DNA of 64,000 bases from Metopolophium dirhodum (Eukaryota; Arthropoda; Insecta; Hemiptera; Aphididae). The notes under the pieces are model-generated. The model worked only from the letters and a program-made list of their open reading frames with translations. It was not told the DNA's origin and searched no databases. How positions within the stretch are numbered: position 1 is the first letter of the stretch; the number at the start of each line of letters is the position of its first letter. Location of the stretch: positions 64,307,266 through 64,371,265 of the forward strand of contig NC_083560.1 in NCBI RefSeq assembly GCF_019925205.1, given 5' to 3'. Below are positions 42,201 through 55,600 of the stretch, piece by piece. The position numbers and the translations under genes were made by a program.

Positions 42201-45200
42201 TACGGCTAATATTTCCCGGCTACTAAATTCCCCATCTTTATATCTGTCGTAGACGAAACGTAAACTCAATCTTTCGACGGGGTGAACCCGGTCCGTTTAC
42301 CATTTACGCCTGTGCTCACTGCTCAGCCGCCGGCGTATATTACTAAATAATAATATGCCTATTACAATAATATATTATTATAACCGCGGCTGACGATTCG
42401 CGGCGGCGGCGATGACCGAGTTAAACGCGGCGAAGAAGACGTATATTATAATATTATATATTATACGCGTAAACGACGATGAATAATTATAATTCGTTTT
42501 CTTGAAAAACCGCCTGTGTGCATGGACGAACGAAAATATATTATTCCGTATAGGTACGATAATATAATATTATACACGTAATATATAGGTATTTATAATA
42601 CGTGGTAGTGCGGCGGCGGGCGATCGAGGGGTTAAAAAAACGAGAAACGGTACGCCGGTTAGATATGAACGTCGACGAGATGGACGGCGCGGCGGCGATG
42701 GGTTGTCGGGGGGGCAGCGGTTAAGGGGGGGGGGGACGTCGGGTATATAACACACATACATACATAGGTACGTTTATTATATATATTTAAATGCGTTCCG
42801 GGAATTAAACGAGTTTTGTGGACGGTGGTCTTGTCGATCCCGCCGCCGACTCGGTCGTTTTACTTGCGCGTGTACTTGCGTGCGCGTGTGCGTGTGCTGT
42901 GCCGCGGCCGCGGTGCGTGCACACGCTCGGACGACCCGTTCGACGGACGGACGGACGGACGGGCCGGCACCACAACGGTGGCCGCGCGGTCATTATAATA
43001 GATCGGCGCGAACGCTGCAGCAGCAGCAGTAATAATAATATTGTGTGTGGGGTATACGCCACGGCCGAATAAAAAAACGTTTTGCCGTCGTTATCGCCGC
43101 CGCGTCTATAATAGTAAATAATATATAGCGCGCGCGTATAATATCAATAATATTATTATAATTTAATAACACTGCACACGCTATATTATAATATGAAAAT
43201 TATCGGGAACGATGTATTATGCCCGGAAGCGAGTACATAATATTATATAGGTATCAGTAGTTCGGTAGTGGCTATTCGCGGCATAAATATATATATATAT
43301 ATATATATTATATTATATCCATACAATACCATACAATTGTATATATATATATATATTGTATATGTCTCAGTGTATTATAATAATACAGAGTACCACGGCT
43401 TGCACGCGACGAACACTGTATTATTGTACAACAATTTAACAACAAGTCGACAGTTACGTCCATTAGATCCCAAATGTCCGATGTATGGGTTCTTGTCTAT
43501 ATATTATATTATTATATCGTTGGCGTAGTGCCAAATAGAAATTTTATAATCGGCCATTATTGCAGTATATTATAATATACTCTCGGGACTTAAATGGGGG
43601 ATATATTATTATTATCTCCTATATACGATAAGTCGGTACTTGGTGATTATACTATACGGGGTGGTCAATGCGCAGGAAATACATTGTAATAATATTTCTG
43701 TATTATTATAATGCGTACAATACGCGCGAATAGGTGTACCATATCCGTTAAAACTGAAAAGGCTCTAGTCCGCTCGTTAAGAAGCCGCGCGATGTAGGTA
43801 TAGAAATAATACCAACAATACCGCTCTATACGACAATAATATATATTGTGTTATAAGATCATAAATAAAACCTATTTGTGAGGTAGAATATCGATTTCAC
43901 CACCTACCAACAAAGCTCGAGTATTTCCCGGAAATCGTACGCCTGTATATTATGTGAATAATATAAAAAACCAATTAATATTAATGCGTTTCTATTCGAG
44001 TTTCAAAATAAATGTATATGCTTTATAGCTGGTATACAACGTATCATTACGGCCACATTAGACGGATCCACATCTTCGATAAGTGTACCGATACATTATT
44101 ACAGCGTGCTAACATAAAAAATATACTATCGAAATAAGCCGATTACTTGCGTTAATAAAGTCTATACTATTACAGGTGGTGTTTTTTTTTTTTTTTATCA
44201 AAGAACACTCATTATTTAAAAACTATTAACGTTATTGAAAATATATTTTTTTATATAATGTTAAGTCTTTACAACACTATTATGTCTTTTTAGTTTCATA
44301 AACCAAATAAAAAATAGTATTATTTTGAGTATTTCGAATATAAAAATCAAATTTGGGACGAGTGTTTAATAAGTTAAAAGTTTGTAAAGTTTAGATGAGT
44401 GGAGTAGTGAATCGTGGATCAACCCTTACGCCACTCCACTACACTCATCTAAACTTGTGAGATTATAAATAGATTATGAAATAATGATTTTTTTTCGATA
44501 AATAGATTAACCGTGGGTAATATTCAAATCAATCGGATGATGAATTAATTGAAAAACAAAAGAAACACTTCGAAGTTTAATTATGTACTTTTTTACTTTT
44601 TTGCAAATCTAATAAACGTTGATAATTGAAATACTGTTTTAAAATATGCACGAAAAATCATAAGAAAAAAAACAATAACATTTTGATGAAATGCAAAAAA
44701 ATCAAAATAAAATGTCGTTAATTTAACTATATGTATAGATACCTAATATATGTATACTATGTACCTATATTTCGGGTCTACCGTCACCTTGCATGAATAC
44801 AGCTTAGCAAGTTTGTTACAGAAGAGCGCACTGACTTACGAGCCCCGCAAATAATAATAACAATATATATCGATGGCTAAGAGGCCAAAAGTTGTATGTC
44901 CCAAACATTAAATTTTACAGGAGAGCAGTTTTAAGATTTTAAATTATTCTACACCAAAACATTTGTGTTGTAGATTTTTGTTTTTCAGTGTTGCAACTGA
45001 TTTATTTGTAAAATATTCTGTAGATTACATAAATTATTACTTTTAGGTCTTAAAATTTGTTTTCAACGTAATTATAATGTTTCTATTAAATTTAAATGGG
45101 ACTTGTTATGAATGGCAATTATAATATATTTTTACCGCGGACATATAAGGTTTTGATGGACATATTAAAAGTTGTTAATTTAATATAAACTCCAATTTAT

Positions 45201-48200
45201 TTATTATATAAATAGTTAAAATGTACGTAAGACTAATTTTTTTGATATAAAAAATTTAATTTGTTTATATAATTGCAGTAAAAAAGTAAAAAATATAAAA
45301 AATATTGCATTTTTTTATTGAATGTAAAAAATAATAAAGTAGCAATTTTCATCAAATTTTTAGTCAAATAAAACCCGTGTTTAATGATATTTTATGCTAA
45401 TTGAAGATATCATAAAAAAATTTTATTATTTAAAATAATACGTCCGGACATATTCATTTTTTATAAATAGATAAACAAAATCAATATTATCTAAGACATT
45501 ACACGTCTAAAATTGAATGTATTGTTTTTGACAAAAGTAACAAGTCCGGTCTTGTTATATGTGTGCACTAAAAAACCTATCTTGCACTAAAAACACAAAA
45601 ATTAAAGTATAAATAAAACATGTTTTAATTATGATATTGACTTGTAATGTTTTACCGAATCAAAAAGACAACCCAGATAAACCCTATGGACTAATAAAAC
45701 GATTTTGAGAAAAATTGGACTTACAACGTTTGGCCTCTTAGCCATCGATATGTCTGTTTGAATTATAAATAAATAAATATAAAAAGTTTAATAATACTAA
45801 CGGTCCAGCTGAAGGTAAACTGTAATGCCAGGTTGCCGCCGGCTGCACCACGGTTGTTGACGTCTGCGGGTGAATTGGTGTCCGGCCCTGCGGCCGCGGC
45901 GTCACCGCCAAGCGTAAACGAATTTCCGCCGAGGACGGGGCTGGTGACATTACCGAAGGAGCAGTGGTGCAGGTGCGAGTTGGGCGTTTGGTGGTGATTG
46001 GAACCCGTTGACGACGAATCGTCTTCGCCGATGACCACCCTGCCGCCGGCCAACACGGACGAGGAGGACCCACCCGGTGGCTGCTGCTGCTGCTGTTGTC
46101 GGCTCTGGTACTCGCGCAAGCACACCTGGAATAGGGTGTTACACTGCGGTGTGCCGGTACACTGCAGCGTGTTGCGCTGTGCCGATGACGATTGCTGTTG
46201 GGCGGACGACGAGGAATCGCTGCCACAACACTCACCCGTAGCCAGTTGGCCGCGGTAATTTTCGATCTCCAGTATTTGCAGCTCGAAAAATCCCAGTGCC
46301 CGGACGTCCTGTGTGCGTGCAAAACGTTAAGAAAATCGATCATTTACCATGTTATTATAATATGATATAGATATTAGTATGTTTCGTGATTATAATATAC
46401 GTTATATAAGTATTATATAATATAACAATAATAAAAACAACAATAACAACAACAATAACAAGACATAGAGGGCAACGTGGGGACGGCAACAGAGAACGGA
46501 CCACCAATCAGTTCGCTCGATCAGCCGTCATACAACATTGATATAAGTAGGTAGGTGGTAATTGTATATATATAGTCGTACTACGTTTATACGAATATAA
46601 CAATATACATTGTTATGACCATCAAACGTCATATTTTTAATCCGTTCTAAACTCTAATAATAATAATAGTCGTATCGGTGTAGCCGATTATGTATAATAT
46701 TCGGTCGATCGTATCATCTTGATGTCAATAATTGTACCCTGTGTGGCTGTGTACTGTGAGTATGCAATTCGACTATCTAGCAACTATTGTAAGTCTATTA
46801 TAATATGTAAGAAAACCACGATAATAATGATATAGGTACCTAACTTTAACGGCATGTACGGTTGATATCGTGGTATTTTGGTAATACTTCAAAGTTCCCA
46901 CGAAGAACGAAAATCGCTATTCAAATTAGGGGTATAGCGATAATGGTTAATGAATGATTCAATGATACGATGCTTACAACGACCAATCAGAATAGTACGA
47001 TAAAAGGCCCACAACAGACGAGTAGACGAAGTACAGCTGTAGTGAACCCAACTTAACGAATAGTATTTGTATTACCCTAAACAGATTGAAAGAGATTTAA
47101 TTTTAGAGATAGGTACCTATACAACTTTTTGAATTGAGAGCATTATATATAATATGGTGCACGCACATAATATATTATCAAACTGCACCTCCTTCGGACT
47201 CTAAACTCTCATATCTTGTTGATGATGGTAACGGGTGGGGGTGGTATAATTATATCGTTTCCGTCGCATATACCCGCGGGCATCAAATCCGTTAGCCCGT
47301 CAGGGCGGCGGCTCCGATAATTCGAATAATCGGCGTTTCGCCACCGCGCATGTAGCCTTATGTGTGAGCCGTACGACACGAAGACAGCGATGATTAATAA
47401 TGCGCTGTATGACGGCGGCGGCGCCGAAATAGTTTCTCATGGAACTCCATATTGTTACGCTAATGACGAGGTAGGTGGGTGCAGGAGTACCTTTTTGTGG
47501 CAGACGGCAGTTAGGTAAAGTGTTAATTAAGATTTTATGTTTTGGGGTTTTATTATATGTTTACATCGCACACATATTCACACGGATTAAACGTTAATAT
47601 GTTAGGGGTTACGTTATTAACCGAGTGGCTTAAAAATAATTAAAATTTAAACATGATACGAGACATGTAACTACTTCAATGTATAGAACTAAACTTAACT
47701 GTAGGTATACAACGGACATAGAAATATTTAACTACCCAATAGATTGTACCCTGTGGTGGCAAATTTTACATGTGCGTTATCCTGGCGCCTTACAAAAAAA
47801 CTTTATTAAATGGTTAAATTTTGGAACATAATAGGTTTGAGAATATGTGTGACTAAAAATACATTATACACTTCCAATAGAATATTCATTTTTGCTAAAT
47901 GTTAATACAGTTTATTATACGGGTAGTTAATATAAGTGATAACCGCTTTTAAATTGCCCACTAAATAATTTAAACGCCATTATCATATACAATAAAATAA
48001 ATGTACAATTTATTCATTATTTGTATATACAAAGAGCTGGAAACTATATATTAGTAATTATAGCATCAACAATACCTATACAGCCTTTATAGGCATCCGT
48101 CTCTTCTACTGTAGTTACCTACTCATTTATGTTCTGTGTGCACAAATTACAAGACATTTCCTGTACGTATCCTATTCAGAAATTCTATGTAAAATATCTT

Positions 48201-49539
48201 AATAAAAAATGAATAGTCGATGAATGGGGTGATAGGTGATCAAAAACACATTAAATTTCTAACAGGATATCTGTCTCTGCAGGCCGCAGCTATAATTATA
48301 TGGATCCCTATTTAAACTTTGCTAATTAAACGACGCTTCAATAAATTATTATTACAATACTTATAATACCATTCAATATAACACACACAGTCGTACACTC
48401 GTAAAAACACTTTTTGGTCCCTTTATGTTTGTTTATCCAGGAATAATACGAAGTAGTGGACAGGTAAGTCATCAGCAACAATAAACATACGGTATCCGGT
48501 CTCAGCTACTACATAATATATTATTGGTAGGTTTCTATTTAAAGTGTGCATAAAACGAACTCAATACCACACCGTTACAATATAATATAACTAATTATCG
48601 CGTATAAGGTCGTCCGACACTACCTGCAGGCCTCTACACATAAATACAACGAAGCGCGCGCGCGAACACAATAACTAAGTGCATGTCCATTGTCAGATAC
48701 TTTATTTCGGGTCATCGGTGGCAGGACGCGGACCGGGGGGCACGAAAACGATTGTTATACGTGACGACGCGACGAACGAGCTCACACACATACACTCACG
48801 CGCGATAATAATGAAAATTAAAATGATAAATGATCGAGTGATTTGTCTCGTCGTTGTCGATAACCGACGCACGCTAAACGGACCGACGTCGTCGTCATCA
48901 TCATCATCATCATCATCATCATCAACGTCATGCATATATATAGTGTGTGCGACGGCCTAGCCATTTGTTATACGTTAATTCTCACTGGTGTGACGGGTGG
49001 AGGGGTCGGAGGTAATGTAAAAAAATATCGGCCGCCCCGCACGACCAGATCTCTCCTCCGTAGGTACCTAGTACCTAGGCCGCGCGTGTCTGTGCGGGAA
49101 ATCACACTCGATCTATTACTGTATACAATATTTGCACGGCGTGACGACGACGACGATCGCGTTTTCGAGGAGAAAAAAATTTGTTGCTGCTACATGTCAT
49201 CCCGTTTTTCGTAGTTATAAAATACGCTTGTAATGCAGTATAATAGTAATAATAAAACTATACATAATATGTGTAACTATATACTCTATATATTATATAC
49301 CTAATATATATATTAAATGAAACGTAAAAATACGTCTGCGTGCGCGATTTTAAATATTTTCCACCGACGATCGCGTGAACCTCTCTTTAGCCGTCGTTCA
49401 AACAATCATACTAACCCATGAACACGCACGCTAGACCGCCGTATTAATCGCGTTATTATTATTATTATTATTACGAGACGCGTTTTTGCGTCGTATGGGG
49501 AAAAAATGCACGTCGTCGTGCGGGGTTCAGTGCATAAAG

Positions 49540-49578
<39 letters not shown>

Positions 49579-49622
49579 CGCGCAGTGTGTCTGGTGTTGG
49601 CGCACGAAGACATGGCCTATAC

Positions 49623-49657
<35 letters not shown>

Positions 49658-52600
49658 AACGGGTTGCGTGCCGGCCGGTCAGCGGCGTTGCGGCGGCTGC
49701 CACGCGGTCCGGGCGTGCGTGCCACCACGTCCGCCGCCCACGTAACGCATGTATACGCGCGCGCGCTCGCGCTTGTATAGGTATATTCACAAGCTCTCGC
49801 TCGGCAATCCATCTCTCCGCTGCTGCTGCGTACACCTCCTCCTCCACCTCCTACTCCTCGCCGTCCCCCGCGCGACTCGTATATTATTATTCGTCACGAC
49901 TCGGCAGGAAACTTGCGGGCACATCACAACGATATAATAATATAATATATTATTATACCATGTTATTATATTTTATACACATTATAGAAAACGATGTCGT
50001 CGTATATACAACGTTTAACCGAATTTCGTTGCCTTTGTACGACGACGTCGTAGGTAGGTATGCGTACCTACATTGCGGGAGTGGACATATTATACCGTGG
50101 TATATAAGAGCTATATATTATGTATAGGAGCGACGATTCGCGTTCGCGATATCATTATTTATAATATTATACATAATATACCGTCGTCGTCTTGGTACAC
50201 TCTACAATACGTGCCTATGCATTATATATACGCGCGTGCAGTAGCGAGTATTACGAATGATTTTCGAGGACAGCGGCGGACCGTGGAAAATCGGAGAATA
50301 TAACTATGCGTGTCCGTCCAAAGTATATTGTAAAAAGCGGCAAGCCAAACGGCGGGAGCGATGGTCGGGTCGTGAGTGGGGTTGTATATAGGTACGGGCG
50401 AAACGCAATGACGTGTGTAATAGGCGAGACGAATATAATACGCCAGCCCCCACCCACCACCCCACTCGCCGCTTCTGAGTTGACGACGTGAGAATAGAAC
50501 AGAAATAAATGGAATACATTTTTTTAGAATAATAGAAGGTATGTAATAATAATAATAATAATGTGATATATACGCGCAGTATACACGGCGACTGCGCGTA
50601 AAACACGGCCAGAGTACCGCGGCGGCGGGGAAGAGGGCCGGGCTTAACACCACAGCGGTACACGAACATTTCGACGGTACCACCGCGTCTGGGCGGGGCT
50701 TGGGCGGCGTGACGATGCGCGTATACCGCGGACCCGGCCTGGCGAAAAGTTACGGAGCCGGCCGTGAGACGACAGAACGAAAGTCACTCCCCCCGCATCG
50801 GCGTCGAAGGCGGCCGCGGCCGCTGGCAGTGGACAGCGCGCGTGCGTCATCAAACCCTGTCGCGGGCGTTCGCCGGAAAAGTTCGCAGCGCGCGCGTGAA
50901 GAGCGTTTTGACTGATCGCGTGATTTGCAAACGTCGTATGTCATTTAGTTTTACACGCGCGATATATATTGTATAATATTATATATTATGTTAAGTTCGA
51001 GTGAAACGTAAAGTTTTGTCGAAATTCGAAATTTTCAAGCGATACCAACGGCGAGAAAGAAAAAAAAACAGTCGTCGTCGGCGGGATTATAATTTAATTA
51101 TTATCGCCAGTATATTATGTTATTAAAACGACAGTATTGTGGGCCCCGAAATCGTATGCCGACTGTCGAGGAGGGTCTTCGTCGTTCCCCTGCCGTGATA
51201 TAATATATTATATTTACACATGTCGGGACGAAACATCGCGCGCGGCTGTACCAGTGCTGTAACACAATAGTACATTTAGGGTGGAACGAGTGCATGACTG
51301 TCACAACGCTTTTACTGGGGCCCGAAGACCTACAGGGCCCAACCGCAAGATCCGTTATTAGGTTTTTTTTCAACTTTCCACGTTTAATACAGGCATTACA
51401 ATAATTATTATTGTTGGTTGAATATTGGTCACATATTGTGTACAGTAAAAAATATTATATGAAATGTTCGTTTCGGTTTTGCATTGGGTATAATCACTGC
51501 AGTGTTATCATACGCACGGGTAACGTAATAATATATACATATATGAACGGGTTGAAATCTCTTTTGCATATCTTTCACGACGATCGTGTCGCGACGGTCG
51601 GCACACGCAGAGATAACATCCATCGCAGCAGCCCGCAATGTAACTAATCCATATATATTTATGCGTCTGTATCTGTACACATATCTTTACCGCGAACACA
51701 ATAGTGTTCTAATAGAGTACTCTAATGTCCATGATCCATATACGCTAACAGGATAACTTTTTATACTTCACGGTGGTGATCGATGGGGCGGGGGAGGGGC
51801 GCATCTAAATGTTTATCCATCACGGGTAGGTATATATATCAACGTCTAGTTACGCCAGCGGTGAGTGCACTACAACTGTAGCCATTGGGTACACGTATTG
51901 GTATATAGATACCTATATACGCCGTTTGTTATAAAATATAAATTTATTCACTCTACATTGTTATAACGAGGACTAGAAAGAAACCTAGTTTGCGGGAACC
52001 GCTGTCGCTGATGACGATGCTGCTATGGGTACCTACCTATTATTATACAGCGAGAGAAGGTACGTGGTCGACGGTTGTATAGAAATGTATTAAACGATCG
52101 CGGGAAAATGCTGCCACCTGACTGAACCGGTACGCAAGTACGGTTAAGCGTGTGTGTATGTGCAAGTGTGTGTATGTATATGAGCGAGTGTGTGCGTGTA
52201 AACGTTTTATCGACCGAAATAATAATTATTATTATACACACGAATTTGTTTCGCGCAAAAAAACAACACGCACAGGCAGTGCGCGTAATTATATACAGCG
52301 GCTGTTCGGGATGAAATTCACGCGAGATTTAGGTACACTGTTTTGCGTATCAAACTGCTATCACCGTGTGCGTGTGTAATAATAACCGAAACTTTTCATG
52401 AAAAAAAAACTCAGGTATCGGCGGCAACGACGTAATTAAATAGGTATATAAATTAATAATACACCTATACGAATGTTATGTGACGCAGACAAACACGACG
52501 GCGGTATATTACACAGTCTTCCAGACGATGTTCGGAAAAATAGCCGATTGAACCCACGACACAAGTTTTCACAAAAATGTACCGACCTAATACCACTCAG

Positions 52601-55600
52601 GTCCGAAGAGTGTGATAATGTATATATATATAACCTATACGGCTATACTAGAGTTATACTACTACAGAAATTAGATGTATTTCGCTCACGACTCCAGATT
52701 TGAAGACATTTTAGAGCGGCAGATATCTTGGAAAGTGGAAACGTTGTAGATCAGTTAACGTTAATTTTACACATAAATTACAATTCAACCAGTCAGGCTT
52801 TATCGTAAAACAATACATTCCCCGTCTATCTAACCATATATCCGTTAATATTTCCATCACACTCACTAAAATTCAGAAACATATTTTGAAGCCGGTATAC
52901 ACTTACAATAAGCACATCATCTACTAAAATAAATTAACAATAATTACAATAATTTTTATTGTAATATTTTTCATCGACTTTCCATTAAAGTTAGAAAAAG
53001 TAATAAGCTTTACTAATTTTATTAATTTACGTAAGGTAACAACAAACAATTATTTGTTACACAAGCATATTAATATAATCTATGTTTTAAATATAATATA
53101 TAAATGTATAAATATAAATGATATAGTATGTAATGTTATTACAGATGCACAACACTTATTTATACTGTAGTTTTCTACTATTTCCAATAATCAGATAATT
53201 ATTTACCAGAAAATTGACAAAAACTAATATAAAATTATAAACCTAACTAATCGTATGTATGCTTCAATGAACAGTATAAAATCCGTTCAATGTGATTACC
53301 TCCGGACCTAGTTATAATGGTATCAAGACTGATAGTATAAAATGAGATTAGACATTTTATTTTCAATTAAATAATAAAATCACTCGGTAAATATATTTTA
53401 ACAATGTAGTACTCCCGAAATTGAATTAATAAAAAACGGTAAAATTACATTAAAAAACAATATTTGTTTAAATTGGGTATGAGCTTATTATACTATATAT
53501 TTGTTTTTATAATATTATGGTGCATATTAAATAACTTAAGCGAATTAACTGATTGCAAAAAATAGTGTTTAAGATCAAAAACATAATAAACAACTAATAG
53601 TCAAAACTATATCGTTCAACAATTTCGATAAAAGTTCACGGTTAAAAGGACGCTAACCCATGTGACACATTGTGTTCTCTCCGTCTTACAAGTGCGTAAC
53701 ATAGCAAATTTACCTCCAAGTTTAGCTCCGTTGGTTTTTAACAATAGTTCAATTTTTAGCAACAAATAATGTTCTTACCATCAAGTTTTGTTATATTTCG
53801 ATTCACTCTAATTTTTAAATTAACGAAGCTAAACTTGATCTGTGGAGCGTTTATTTGCTATGTAATTCACTTGTAAGACGGAGACTATACACATGCGGGT
53901 GTGGCGTCCTCTTAGGGTGATAAGCATATTCCGTCGCATTGCATAATTGATTTAACTATTTAAACTTTATATGATAAATACATCCCCTTTAAGTATTCCT
54001 GTATTAATAACAATTAAAAAATCAAAATTATTAAAATATATAATAATTAAGATTAGGTAAGGTAAATCTTTCAGGGTTATTGATTACACTTGAAGAATGT
54101 GAAAATAATTCATCGAAATACAATAATTAAACAAATTATTGTAAGACAAAAATAAGTCCCTTGAAAAGTTATGATTTATGTACTTAATTAACTTTTTTGT
54201 TAATATGTACAAATTGTAAATGAATGCTTTTAAAACTAATAATAAATACTAGGTATAACGCCTATACATCAATAAAATATAATTCGTTTACTTAAACTAC
54301 TTAGTTCTATTCAAATATTAGTAATTGGTAAAGTATAAACTATCATAGGTATTATTATTTATTATCAAACCAGTTAATGTATACAAATTATTTTCAAGTG
54401 AGAAAAAAGTTTAAGCACTTACGTAGATAGGTAACTTATAAAAACAAATTAATTTTAAGAGGGTTTCTTATTGTCCAAACTGGTTGTATCCTTCAATGTG
54501 TTCGTTACCCAAACAGGTTGTCAAATGTCATTCAAACGACTTCTAAAAAAAAAGTTAATACTACCCAAACATGCATCCTCAACAGCTTACCTATCGAAAC
54601 CCCTCCATTGACAGTTTCCACTCAACCCCTCATTATTACTATACAAATATATGCTTTTATTCATTTATATATAAAATGTATTATACGAGTACATATTATT
54701 ATGATGTACAATGTTTTTTTTTTCAATTAATAAATAAAAATGACGAACTAGTTGTTTTGCCATAATTGCGAACGGTATTAAAGACGCGTAAATGCGGTAC
54801 AGTACGAACTTTCAATGAAACTGTTGTGAAAACGTATATTTATCACGTGAAGATAATATGCCGTGTAGGAAGACGATGTTAACATGTAATTTTATAAACT
54901 TTTAAAATGTTCACAATTTACAACAGTCATAATATACCTATTATTATATATACCTATAATATTATTATGAATGAAAAATATTACGCCTGCACAGCAATAT
55001 TATCCAACGTACGGGTATGATATCTACCTACAGCCGACGGCGCTCGACATTATTTAATGCACACACGCAAACAAAAAACACCCGCCACATATCATATTAT
55101 TATACTCGTTCGGCCCCGGCGGTGCAGGTGTCACACACACCACAGATTACTTATACCATTGATTTTTAAAACAAACAGATAAGCCATGATATTATGAAGA
55201 GCTATTCGGCTACCAAGCCGCCCGGTCCCACGTATCCACATTATTTACATCGATCTACCACTCCCTGACACCACCGCACCCGTCAAATCTGTATATAATA
55301 ATATAACGGCAGGGTACAAGCGTCTACCTATATCATATACTACAATGTTGACAGCGGTGAAAGAAATTATCTCTCTATGCAGCCGCGGCGTTCTGTCATC
55401 GAGCCGCCGAACTGTGTATACAAGAATCGATAATTATACCAATGATTAGGTATAGGTACCTATTATCGAAAAAACCGTATAGATAATATGGAAATAATGA
55501 AATACAGAATAATATACGAAGATAACGTTTGTGGCGTTTCTCGAGCATCCAAAATCTCCATTCATAGTTTATTATTCATTCACCATTCTATTACTATATT

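Larger units (their letters stand above)
30509..45801 (-). other. Ser intron 2 (15.3 kb)
   Basis: Largest intron. CpG-rich blocks at about 30740-31470, 32220-32790, 35690-39260 and 42370-43100 alternate with AT-rich DNA. It contains a hAT-type element (41651-42103), a short hairpin (44387-44456) and a long-TIR element (44867-45751) close to exon 2. The frames at 35845-36396 and 36320-36898 on the plus strand are repeats of simple triplets and show no domain. Confidence 0.85.

Noticed and set aside
49486..50127. 213-codon plus-strand open frame
   Set aside because: Built on a GT repeat (Cys-Val run) and an ACG repeat (Arg run). No protein-like features outside these.
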